The translations under genes were made by a program, and so were the position numbers. A stretch of DNA of 15,620 nucleotides from UBA11524 sp034104265 (GTDB lineage: Bacteria > Bacillota > Clostridia > Christensenellales > Aristaeellaceae), in contig JAXEEE010000087.1 of NCBI GenBank assembly GCA_034104265.1, forward strand, positions 1-15,620, read 5' to 3'. Shown in pieces: positions 1-6,063 of this stretch. Positions within the stretch are counted from its first letter, which is position 1, and each line of letters begins with the position of its first letter. The notes below the pieces were generated by a model. The model searched no databases. It was not told the origin of the DNA and was given only the letters and a program-made list of their open reading frames with translations.

Positions 1-233
1 CCGTTGCGGATGTCCAGGTTGCCGTTTTTACCGTAGGTATAGGCGCTGACCGCGCTGGCCAGCACGTCGCTGGCCAAGGCAATGCCCACCGCGTCGTAGG
101 CATCCATGCCCAGGAAGGTGATCAGCATCGGGCTGATCACCGCCGCCGCGCTCAGCCCCGCAAAGCCCGTGCCCAGCCCGGCCCCCAGGCCCGCCAGCAG
201 GCACACACCGATTTTCAGGAACAAGTCCGTCAT
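1..233 (-). CDS. TSUP (TauE/SafE-type) membrane permease, N-terminal part
   Basis: This is the first 77 codons of a gene that runs off the left edge. The protein is very hydrophobic and starts MTDLFLKIGVCLLAGLGAGL, followed by a Gly/Ala-rich helix and then a second helix with LITFLGMDAYDAVGIALASD and a YTYGKNGNLD loop. This order (glycine-rich first helix, a Pro-x-Leu turn, an Ala-Ser helix, then a KxGNxD loop) is typical of TSUP permeases, which move sulfite, sulfonates, organosulfur acids or other small anions. Three ATG codons lie in tandem (239, 236, 233). The last is chosen because the AGAAGG ribosome binding site just upstream is then about 7 nt away, while the first ATG would abut it. 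The gene is divergent from pyrC and has its own strong promoter with a palindromic operator-like site. The substrate cannot be told from this fragment. Confidence 0.75.
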   Translation of the reverse strand, partial: MTDLFLKIGVCLLAGLGAGLGTGFAGLSAAAVISPMLITFLGMDAYDAVGIALASDVLASAVSAYTYGKNGNLDIRN

Positions 234-265
234 CATCATCCTTCTTTCAACTGTTTCATTTAGAA

Positions 266-280
266 TCATTATCATAATGA
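266..280. promoter_or_regulatory. Perfect 7-1-7 palindrome, Fur-family-like operator
   Basis: TCATTATCATAATGA is a perfect 7-1-7 inverted repeat centred on position 273. An overlapping register at 260-274, read on the minus strand as TGATAATGATTCTAA, matches 12 of the 14 fixed positions of the Bacillus Fur box TGATAATNATTATCA. Overlapping registers offset by about 6 bp are known for Fur-family sites. The palindrome covers the -10 hexamer of the minus-strand permease promoter, so a bound repressor would block it. Which metal or peroxide regulator (Fur, Zur, PerR, Mur) might bind is not resolved. Confidence 0.5.
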
Positions 281-299
281 AAACGGCTGGCCTTGTCAA
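271..299 (-). promoter_or_regulatory. Sigma-A promoter for the TSUP permease gene
   Basis: On the minus strand TTGACA (299-294) is followed, after exactly 17 nt, by TATGAT (276-271). This is a consensus -35 with a one-mismatch -10. Transcription would begin near 264, giving a leader of about 30 nt ending in an AGAAGG ribosome binding site. The -10 lies inside the palindrome at 266-280. Confidence 0.75.
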
Positions 300-328
300 T
301 ACATTTCGATGAAAATTCTCCGCGCCTG

Positions 329-357
329 TTGCAATTCCCGCGGAAATCTGCTATGAT
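329..357 (+). promoter_or_regulatory. Sigma-A promoter for the pyr operon (pyrC)
   Basis: TTGCAA (329-334), a 17-nt spacer and TATGAT (352-357) form a good vegetative promoter. The start of transcription should fall around 361-365, in the run ACCCGGA. That leaves only about 26-30 nt before the pyrC ATG at 391, too short for a PyrR-binding anti-antiterminator and terminator. ACCC (359-362) can pair with GGGT (382-385) in the ribosome binding site, but only as a weak 4-bp stem. Confidence 0.65.
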
Positions 358-390
358 AACCCGGATAACAACATGCGAGGAGGGTGCTGC

Positions 391-1662
391 ATGCGCATGC
401 TGCTCAAGGGCGGCCTGGTGTATGACGAGGGCAGGCTGCTTCCCATGGATCTTGTGGTGGAGGACGGTGTTATCTCCGCCCGTGGCAGCGGGCTTTCCGC
501 TGAAGGCGCGGATCATGTTTTTGAATTGAACGGCCTTGCTGTTTTTCCCGGTTTCGTGGATGTGCACGTGCATCTGCGTGAGCCGGGTTTTTCTTATAAG
601 GAGACCATCCGCACGGGGACGATGGCCTGCGCCCGTGGCGGCTACACCCAGGTGTGCGCTATGCCCAACCTGAATCCCGCCCCCGACAGCGACGAGCATC
701 TGCGGGCGCAGGAGGAAATCATCGCCCGGGACGCGGTCATCGGCGTCACGCCCTACGGAACCATCACCCTGGGGCAGAAGGGCGAGGGCGAGCTGACGGA
801 CATGGCGACTCTGGCGCCCCGGGTGGCGGGCTTCTCCGACGACGGCCGGGGTGTGAAGGACGAGGAGACCATGCGTCAGGCAATGATGCGCTGCAAGGCT
901 GTACGCAGCCTCATCGCAGCTCACTGCGAGGACATGAGCCTGATTCCCCCGGGCGGCGCGATTCACGCCGGGGCCTACGCCCAGGCTCACAGCATCCCCG
1001 GCATTCCCTCGGAGAGCGAGTGGCGGCCCATTGAGCGGGATCTCCGCCTGGCCAGGGAAACCGGCTGCCGCTACCATGTGTGCCATGTGAGCTGCAAGGA
1101 ATCGGTGGCGTTGATCCGCCAGGCCAAGGCTGAGGGTGTGGATGTGACCTGCGAGACCGGGCCCCACTACCTGCTTTTGTGCCAGGACGACCTGCAGGAC
1201 GAGGGCCGCTTCAAGATGAACCCGCCCCTGCGGGATGCGGCCGACCGGGACGCGCTGGTGCAGGGCGTACTGGACGGCACCATCGACATGATCGCCACCG
1301 ACCACGCGCCTCATTCCGCCGAGGAAAAGAGCCGGGGCCTGGCGAAATCCGCCATGGGCGTGGTGGGCATCGAGAGCGCCTTCCCGCTGATGTACACCTA
1401 CTTTGTGGAGACGGAGCGGATGCCGCTTCAGCAGCTGATCCGGCTGATGGCTGAGGCTCCCCGGGCGCGGTTCGGCTTTGGCGGCGGGATCGGTCTGGGG
1501 CAGCGGGCAGAGCTGACGGTATTCGACCTGCACGCCCGGGAGACGGTGAATCCGGCTGACTTCCTGTCCATGGGCCACGCCACGCCCTTCGAGGGCTGGG
1601 AGGTGCACGCGGCCTGCCGTCTGACCATCACGGGCGAGAGGATCGCCTACAACACCCTGTAA
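391..1662 (+). CDS. pyrC: Dihydroorotase, class I
   Basis: Dihydroorotase (423 aa) catalyses the reversible cyclisation of N-carbamoyl-L-aspartate to dihydroorotate, the third step of UMP synthesis, in the cytosol. The zinc-site signature DVHVHLREPG is at residues 57-66. Other family marks are the AMPNLNP loop, FSDDGRGV, the metal-ligand histidines in AAHCED and YHVCHVSC, the substrate-binding MNPPLR, and IATDHAPH with catalytic Asp304. Length and motif order fit class I bacterial enzymes (about 425 aa). The start at 391 is preferred over an in-frame ATG at 373 because AGGAGGG at 378-384 sits 6 nt before it and inside the longer version. It is the first gene of the pyr cluster, directly behind a good promoter, and pyrK follows after 12 nt. 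Confidence 0.95.
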   Translation: MRMLLKGGLVYDEGRLLPMDLVVEDGVISARGSGLSAEGADHVFELNGLAVFPGFVDVHVHLREPGFSYKETIRTGTMACARGGYTQVCAMPNLNPAPDSDEHLRAQEEIIARDAVIGVTPYGTITLGQKGEGELTDMATLAPRVAGFSDDGRGVKDEETMRQAMMRCKAVRSLIAAHCEDMSLIPPGGAIHAGAYAQAHSIPGIPSESEWRPIERDLRLARETGCRYHVCHVSCKESVALIRQAKAEGVDVTCETGPHYLLLCQDDLQDEGRFKMNPPLRDAADRDALVQGVLDGTIDMIATDHAPHSAEEKSRGLAKSAMGVVGIESAFPLMYTYFVETERMPLQQLIRLMAEAPRARFGFGGGIGLGQRAELTVFDLHARETVNPADFLSMGHATPFEGWEVHAACRLTITGERIAYNTL

Positions 1663-1674
1663 AGGAGCGACAGC

Positions 1675-2400
1675 ATGAAATTCACGATTCTTGCCAACCG
1701 GCAGCTGACCGCCACGGTATGGCGGATGGAGCTGGCGGGGGACACCTCGGCCACCCAGCGGCCGGGGCAGTTTGTGCAGGTGCAGCTTCCGGGCTTCTAC
1801 CTGCGGCGGCCCATTTCCGTCTGCGACTGGAACGACGAATCCCTCACCCTGGTGTACAAGGTGGTGGGTCAGGGCACGGAGGCCATGGCGGCCATGGTTC
1901 CCGGGCAGACGCTGGATCTTCTGACCGGGCTGGGCAACGGCTTTGACGTGCGCCTGGCGGGAGAGCATCCGCTGCTCATCGGCGGCGGCGTGGGTCTGCC
2001 GCCCATGATCGGCCTGTGCCGGGCTCTCCTCGCCGCAGGGAAGCATCCCACGGTTTTGGCGGGCTTCAACACGGCTGAAGAAGTTTTCCTCCGGGAGGAT
2101 GTGGAGGCCATGGGCGCCCCCTTCGTCCTGGCGACGATGGACGGCTCCGCGGGCGTGAAGGGCCTTGTGACCGACGCGATGAAGGGCCTGACCTTCGACA
2201 GCGTGTTCACCTGCGGCCCGCTGCCCATGCTGCACGCCATCTACAATGCGACGGATGTGCCTGCCTGGTTTTCCTTTGAGGAGCGGATGGGCTGCGGCTT
2301 CGGCGCGTGCATGGGCTGCACGGTGAAGGTCAAGGGCGGCTACAAGCGCATCTGCAAGGACGGCCCCGTGCTGGAGCGGGACGAGATCATCTGGGAGTAA
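1675..2400 (+). CDS. pyrK: Dihydroorotate dehydrogenase B, electron transfer subunit
   Basis: PyrK (241 aa) is the FAD and [2Fe-2S] subunit that passes electrons from PyrD to NAD+ in class 1B dihydroorotate dehydrogenase (a PyrD2-PyrK2 heterotetramer). The N-terminal ferredoxin-reductase-like barrel includes the flavin-binding RRPISVCD near residues 43-50. The nucleotide-binding half has LIGGGVGLPPM, and a CGPLPML segment lies further on. Four cysteines at 207, 212, 215 and 227 (C-x4-C-x2-C-x11-C) are the iron-sulfur ligands. An AAAGGAG site overlaps the pyrC stop region (1661-1667), 7 nt before the ATG, so the gene is co-translated with pyrC. Unusually it is separated from its partner pyrD by 381 nt of hairpin-rich DNA. 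The family is clear and nothing appears to be missing. Confidence 0.93.
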   Translation: MKFTILANRQLTATVWRMELAGDTSATQRPGQFVQVQLPGFYLRRPISVCDWNDESLTLVYKVVGQGTEAMAAMVPGQTLDLLTGLGNGFDVRLAGEHPLLIGGGVGLPPMIGLCRALLAAGKHPTVLAGFNTAEEVFLREDVEAMGAPFVLATMDGSAGVKGLVTDAMKGLTFDSVFTCGPLPMLHAIYNATDVPAWFSFEERMGCGFGACMGCTVKVKGGYKRICKDGPVLERDEIIWE

Positions 2401-2409
2401 GGGGGACGG

Positions 2410-2457
2410 GCAGGGGCGCTGCCCCTGCACCCTGCTTAAGGGATTTCATCCCTTAAG
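2410..2457. repeat. Two adjacent stable hairpins after pyrK
   Basis: GCAGGGGC (2410-2417) pairs with GCCCCTGC (2421-2428) around a 3-nt loop. CTTAAGGGAT (2435-2444) pairs with ATCCCTTAAG (2448-2457), again around 3 nt. Neither is followed by a T run on either strand, so they are not classic intrinsic terminators. They open a 381-nt gene-free stretch inside the operon and may act as mRNA stability or processing elements. The first has the same shape as hairpins at 2671-2689 and 8277-8299. Confidence 0.6.
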
Positions 2458-2490
2458 AATCCCATTCGGGTATCATGGAACAGGGCGCTT

Positions 2491-2650
2491 CCCTTGCAGG
2501 TGTCACGGCGCGTGACAGACGCGCCGCGACGCGCAGCCTGTTTCGCCCGCTGGCGCGAGCCGGAGCCACAAGAATACCCTGCATGTTCCGCGTCGCGGTG
2601 CAACCAATGGAAGAGGACGAAGTCCCTGTGCCGTGACCCCTGCAGGAACG
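2491..2650. repeat. Long imperfect palindrome in the pyrK-pyrD gap
   Basis: Two nested pairs of arms face each other. CTTGCAGGTGTCACGG (2493-2508) is complementary to 2631-2646 with two mismatches. GCGCCGCGACGCG (2521-2533) is complementary to 2589-2601 with one G-T pair. A small TGTCAC/GTGACA hairpin (2501-2517) lies inside the left arm. As RNA the whole could fold into one branched structure of about 155 nt. The right half belongs to the dispersed repeat copy at 2589-2763; the left half looks like a shorter, inverted copy of its end. Confidence 0.6.
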
Positions 2651-2763
2651 CAACCCCCAAGCGATTTCCCCCAGGGGCGCAGCCCCTGGCTACGGAAGTC
2701 CAGAGGGCCGACGGCCCTCTGGCGAGGGTGTGGGGCGAGGAGCCCCGCCGTCCTCTTCCCTCA
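2589..2763 (+). repeat. Dispersed hairpin-rich repeat, copy A
   Basis: This copy matches the reverse complement of about 4409-4592 along its length, with only about seven differences by eye across the block 2668-2755. It contains CCAGGGGC/GCCCCTGG (2671-2689), a 10-bp stem CCAGAGGGCC/GGCCCTCTGG (2700-2722) and GGGGC/GCCCC (2732-2746). It ends just before the pyrD ribosome binding site. An open reading frame runs through it into pyrD, but its translation is repeat-derived (LATEVQRADGPLARV), not part of PyrD. Such chained-hairpin repeats are common between genes in some Clostridia; their role is not established. Confidence 0.8.
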
Positions 2764-2781
2764 TACATGGAGGTACAATCA

Positions 2782-3687
2782 ATGAAGGATTTATCCGTTA
2801 CCCTGTCGGGCGTGAAGCTGGACAACCCGGTGATTCCGGCCAGCGGCACCTTCGGCTTCGGCCAGGAGTTCACGCCCTACTACGACATCAACGTGCTCGG
2901 CAGCCTGTCCTTCAAGGGCACCACAGCGGAGTGCCGCTACGGCAACCCCACGCCCCGCATTGCCGAGTGTCCCGACGGCATGCTCAACAGCGTGGGCCTG
3001 CAAAACCCCGGCGTAGAGCATGTCATCGCCCACGAGCTGCCCGAGCTGCGGAAGATCTTCCGCAAGCCCATCATCGCCAACATCAGCGGCTTCTCCATTG
3101 AGGAGTACGTCCACTGCGTGGAGCTGCTGACGAAGGAGGATCAGGTGGAGATCCTGGAGGTGAACATCTCCTGCCCCAACGTGCGCCACGGGGGCATGGC
3201 CTTCGGCACCAGCCCGGAGGCCGCGGCGGAGGTCACCCGGGCGGTGAAGGCCGTGGCCACCAAGCCGGTCTACATGAAGCTCAGCCCCAACGTGACCGAC
3301 ATTGTGGCCATCGCCCGGGCCTGCGAGGACGCGGGCGCGGACGGCCTGAGCCTGATCAACACGCTGCTGGGCATGCGCATTGACCTGAGGCGCCGCAAGC
3401 CCGTGCTGGCCAACGTGATGGGCGGCTATTCCGGCCCCGGGGTGTTCCCGGTGGCGCTGCGGATGGTCTACCAGGTCACCGGCGCGGTGAAGATCCCGGT
3501 CATCGGCATGGGCGGCGTATCCACCGCCCGGGACGTGATCGAGATGATGATGGCCGGCGCCAGCGCGGTGCAGGTGGGCGCGGCGAACCTGGTGAACCCC
3601 TGCGCCTGCCGGGACATCATTGAGCAGCTGCCCATTGAAATGGAGAAGCTGGGCATCGACCGGCTCGCCGACATCACCCGAATTTGA
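2782..3687 (+). CDS. pyrD: Dihydroorotate dehydrogenase B, catalytic subunit
   Basis: PyrD (301 aa) is the FMN-containing TIM-barrel subunit that oxidises dihydroorotate to orotate; with PyrK it uses NAD+. Visible marks are PASGTFGFG near the N-terminus, SVGLQNPG, NISCPNV with the catalytic base Cys131 (cysteine here marks class 1 enzymes), KLSPNVTD, SLINTLLGM, GGYSGPG and the phosphate-binding IPVIGMGGV with QVGAANL near the C-terminus. Length agrees with class 1B enzymes (about 300-310 aa). The start at 2782 is set by GGAGG (2769-2773), 8 nt upstream. An open frame extends back to 2494 but crosses repeat DNA. pyrF follows after 27 nt. The 381-nt gap from pyrK suggests that the repeat was inserted into a formerly tight pyrK-pyrD pair. 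Confidence 0.95.
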   Translation: MKDLSVTLSGVKLDNPVIPASGTFGFGQEFTPYYDINVLGSLSFKGTTAECRYGNPTPRIAECPDGMLNSVGLQNPGVEHVIAHELPELRKIFRKPIIANISGFSIEEYVHCVELLTKEDQVEILEVNISCPNVRHGGMAFGTSPEAAAEVTRAVKAVATKPVYMKLSPNVTDIVAIARACEDAGADGLSLINTLLGMRIDLRRRKPVLANVMGGYSGPGVFPVALRMVYQVTGAVKIPVIGMGGVSTARDVIEMMMAGASAVQVGAANLVNPCACRDIIEQLPIEMEKLGIDRLADITRI

Positions 3688-3714
3688 CACACCACAACAA
3701 GGAGGACACCCATC

Positions 3715-4413
3715 ATGGCGAAGGACGTTATCATTGCCCTGGACTTTGAGAGCAAGGAAAAGACCCTGGCCTTCCTGGATCAGTTCACCGGCCGCAAGCC
3801 CTATGTGAAGATCGGCATGGAGCTGTACTATGCCGAGGGTCCGGACATCGTACGGGAGATCAAGGCCCGGGGCCACAAGATCTTCCTGGATCTGAAGCTG
3901 CACGACATCCCCAACACGGTGAAGAAGGCCATGAAGGTGCTTTCCCGCCTGGATGTGGACATGACCAACCTGCACGCCTCCGGCACCATCGCCATGATGG
4001 AGGCCGCCAAGGAAGGCCTGACGAAGGAGGACGGCACCTGCGGCGTGCTGCTGGCGGTGACGCAGCTGACCTCCACCAGTGAGGAGCGGATGCAGCAGGA
4101 GCTGCTGATCAACGCGACCATGCCCGACACCGTGAAGAAGTACGCGCAGAACGCCAAGGCGGCTGGTCTGCCGGGTGTGGTGTGCTCCCCCCTGGAGGCC
4201 GCGCTGGTGAAGGAAGCCTGCGGCCCGGACTTCCTGACCGTGACGCCGGGCATCCGCTTTGCTGACGGCGATGTGGGTGACCAGGTGCGCATCATGACCC
4301 CCGAAAAGGCCCGCGCCGCCAGCGACTACATTGTGGTGGGCCGTCCCATCACCGCCGCCCCCGACCCCGTTGCGGCCTACGAGCGCTGCTGCAAAGAATT
4401 CCTGGGTGCATGA
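3715..4413 (+). CDS. pyrF: Orotidine 5'-phosphate decarboxylase
   Basis: OMP decarboxylase (232 aa) carries out the last step to UMP. The signature DLKLHDIPNT gives the catalytic tetrad residues Asp59, Lys61 and Asp64. The N-terminal VIIALDFES strand holds the first conserved Asp, and TPGIRF and the phosphate-gripping VVGRPITAAPDP are at the C-terminal side. Length and layout match the short bacterial group I family (about 230-240 aa). AAGGAGG at 3699-3705 lies 9 nt before the ATG. The gene is 27 nt after pyrD and ends in sequence that is also shared with the inverted repeat: the similarity between the two repeat copies reaches the pyrF stop codon. Confidence 0.95.
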   Translation: MAKDVIIALDFESKEKTLAFLDQFTGRKPYVKIGMELYYAEGPDIVREIKARGHKIFLDLKLHDIPNTVKKAMKVLSRLDVDMTNLHASGTIAMMEAAKEGLTKEDGTCGVLLAVTQLTSTSEERMQQELLINATMPDTVKKYAQNAKAAGLPGVVCSPLEAALVKEACGPDFLTVTPGIRFADGDVGDQVRIMTPEKARAASDYIVVGRPITAAPDPVAAYERCCKEFLGA

Positions 4414-4592
4414 GGTAAAGAGAACGGCGGGGCTCCTCGCCCCGCACCCTCGCCAGAGGGCCATCGGCCCTCTGGACTCCCGTTGCCAGGGACTGCGCCC
4501 CTGGAGGGGATTCTCTTGTTGCGCGTATCCTTGCAGGGGTCACGGCGCGGGGTCATCGACCCTTTTCATTGGGCGCGCCGCGACGCTGTACC
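4409..4592 (-). repeat. Dispersed hairpin-rich repeat, copy B (inverted)
   Basis: Read on the minus strand this matches copy A at 2589-2763. Its hairpins are GGGGC/GCCCC (4429-4443), CCAGAGGGCC/GGCCCTCTGG (4453-4475, same stem, middle loop base changed) and an imperfect CCAGGG/CCCTGG (4486-4504). The distal part (4530-4592) matches the 2589-2646 arm, including TTGCAGGGGTCACGGC and CCGCGACGC. It fills most of the 252-nt pyrF-pyrE gap. The last 60 nt before pyrE are AT-richer and hold only the pyrE ribosome binding site with certainty. Confidence 0.8.
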
Positions 4593-4665
4593 GGAGCGTA
4601 AGCAAGAGGCCCTACTGATTTCATTCGTTATTCCTCAATACTGAGTTCGTAAAGGAGATTGTACC

Positions 4666-5307
4666 ATGGAAAAGAAGATTGCCAAGGATCTACTGTCCAT
4701 CCACGCCGTGTTCCTTCGCCCCGACGAGCCCTTCACCTGGGCCAGCGGCATCAAGAGCCCCATCTACTGCGACAACCGCCTGACCCTGACCGCCCCCGCC
4801 GTCCGCACCGATGTGGAGGAGGGCCTGAAGGCCGTCATCGAGCAGTACTACCCCGACGTGGAGGTGCTGATGGGCACGTCTACCGCGGGCATCGCCCACG
4901 CCGCCATCACCGCCCACCTGATGGGCCTGCCCATGGGCTACGTCCGCTCCGGCCACAAGGATCACGGCCGCGGCAACCAGATCGAGGGCAAGCTGGAGAA
5001 GGGGCAGAAGGTTGTCGTGGTGGAGGATCTGATCTCCACCGGCGGCAGCGTCCTGGAGGTGGTGGATGTGCTGCGGGAGGCCGGTGCGGAAGTGCTGGGC
5101 ATTGCGTCCATCTTCACCTACGGCATGCAGAAGGGCATTGACCGCATGGCCGCCGCGAACGTGGTGAACCACAGCCTGTCCAACTTCGACGTGCTGTGCG
5201 AGGCCGCTGCGGAGGAGGGCTACATCAAGCCTGAGGACATCGCCCGGCTGAAGAAGTTCCGCGCCAATCCCTCCGACGAGAGCTGGATGAACAAGGACGC
5301 GCAGTAA
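4666..5307 (+). CDS. pyrE: Orotate phosphoribosyltransferase
   Basis: PyrE (213 aa) transfers the phosphoribosyl group from PRPP to orotate, making OMP. The type I PRPP-binding loop VVVVEDLISTGGS occupies residues 116-128, with the acidic pair Glu120-Asp121. The N-terminal part has FTWASGIKSPIYCDNR, typical of orotate binding, and the flexible loop is VRSGHKDHGRGNQIEG. Length is normal for the bacterial family. AAAGGAG at 4651-4657 is 8 nt before the ATG. The gene lies after copy B of the hairpin repeat, so it may also have its own promoter, though I cannot identify one with confidence. The next gene begins 30 nt downstream. In the pathway it acts between PyrD and PyrF. Confidence 0.95.
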   Translation: MEKKIAKDLLSIHAVFLRPDEPFTWASGIKSPIYCDNRLTLTAPAVRTDVEEGLKAVIEQYYPDVEVLMGTSTAGIAHAAITAHLMGLPMGYVRSGHKDHGRGNQIEGKLEKGQKVVVVEDLISTGGSVLEVVDVLREAGAEVLGIASIFTYGMQKGIDRMAAANVVNHSLSNFDVLCEAAAEEGYIKPEDIARLKKFRANPSDESWMNKDAQ

Positions 5308-5337
5308 CGCGTCCCCATGACCCAAGGAGCCATCGCC

Positions 5338-6063
5338 ATGCTGGAACTGACAAACGTTACCCGCCGCTACGGCGCCAAGCCCGCCGTATCCGACGTATCC
5401 CTGATCCTGGCGCCCGGCAAGACCTATGCGCTGCTGGGCCCCAACGGCAGCGGCAAGACCACCCTGATGAAGATGGTGGCCGGACTGATCCGCCCCAGCT
5501 CCGGCGATATTCGCTTTGACGGCCAGCCCATCGGCCCCGACACCAAGGCGCAAATCGCCTACATGCCCACGGAGAGCTACTTCTACCCCTACATGAGCAT
5601 TGAGGACGCGGGGCGGTACTACCGGGACTTCTTCGTGGACTTCGACCTGGAGCGCTACCACGCGACCCTCGCCCGGATGGAACTGAACCCCAAGGACAAG
5701 ATCCGCGCCCTGTCCTCGGGCATGAACGCCAAGGTTCGCCTGGCGCTGACCCTGAGCCGCAGCGCGAAGCTGATGATGTTCGACGAGCCCCTCAACGGTG
5801 TGGATATTCTCACCCGGGCCCAGGTGGTGGACGAGATCATCCGCAGCCGCCGGGAGGGCCGCTCCATGCTCATCTCCACCCATCTGGTGGACGAGCTGGA
5901 GGAGCACATCGACGCGGCCATCTACATGAAAAACGGTGTGCTGGTGCGCATGGGCGATCGCTCTGAACTGGCGGGCGAGGGCACGCTGACCGACCTGTAC
6001 CTGAAAATCTACGGCCCTGCGGGAAGGGAGGCGGCAAGCGATGCTGAAGCTGGTCAAGTATGA
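5338..6063 (+). CDS. ABC transporter ATP-binding protein
   Basis: This 241-aa ATPase is the cytosolic motor of an ABC-2 type exporter. Walker A is GPNGSGKT (34-41). The signature is LSSGM (125-129), a variant of LSGGQ that is common in this subgroup. Walker B ends MMFDEP with Asp149-Glu150, the D-loop follows as LNGVD, and the switch histidine is His182 in ISTHLVDELEEH. The start at 5338 is chosen over an in-frame ATG at 5317 because AAGGAG (5324-5329) lies between them, 8 nt before 5338. The gene overlaps the permease downstream by 23 nt, so the two are translationally coupled. It resembles the YtrB/CcmA-like ATPases of small-molecule or peptide exporters. Its place between pyrE and pyrB is unusual and its substrate is unknown. 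Confidence 0.9.
   Translation: MLELTNVTRRYGAKPAVSDVSLILAPGKTYALLGPNGSGKTTLMKMVAGLIRPSSGDIRFDGQPIGPDTKAQIAYMPTESYFYPYMSIEDAGRYYRDFFVDFDLERYHATLARMELNPKDKIRALSSGMNAKVRLALTLSRSAKLMMFDEPLNGVDILTRAQVVDEIIRSRREGRSMLISTHLVDELEEHIDAAIYMKNGVLVRMGDRSELAGEGTLTDLYLKIYGPAGREAASDAEAGQV

Noticed and set aside
2435..2457. 10-bp hairpin as an intrinsic terminator after pyrK
   Set aside because: No T run follows on either strand, and pathway genes pyrD and pyrF continue in the same direction without a clear new promoter.
2410..2746. CRISPR-like array
   Set aside because: The repeats are hairpins of differing sequence with no constant unit or regular spacers, and no cas genes are present.
2494..2781. N-terminal extension of PyrD by 96 residues in an open frame
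   Set aside because: The extension is translated repeat DNA; the same peptide appears from the inverted copy at 4349-4543. The ribosome binding site at 2769-2773 and family length support the start at 2782.
2791..4464. Long minus-strand open frame (557 codons) across pyrD-pyrF
   Set aside because: It is the antisense of well-supported genes, is rich in His, Gly and Val as expected for GC-biased shadows, and has no family motifs. The long minus-strand frames at 256-2430, 4690-6072 and 5870-7669 were rejected for the same reason.
4593..4650. Separate promoter for pyrE
   Set aside because: The stretch is AT-richer than its surroundings, but no -35/-10 pair with suitable spacing could be identified.
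5317..5337. Upstream ATG for the ABC ATPase
   Set aside because: The ribosome binding site AAGGAG lies after it, and homologous ATPases begin close to the sequence starting at 5338.
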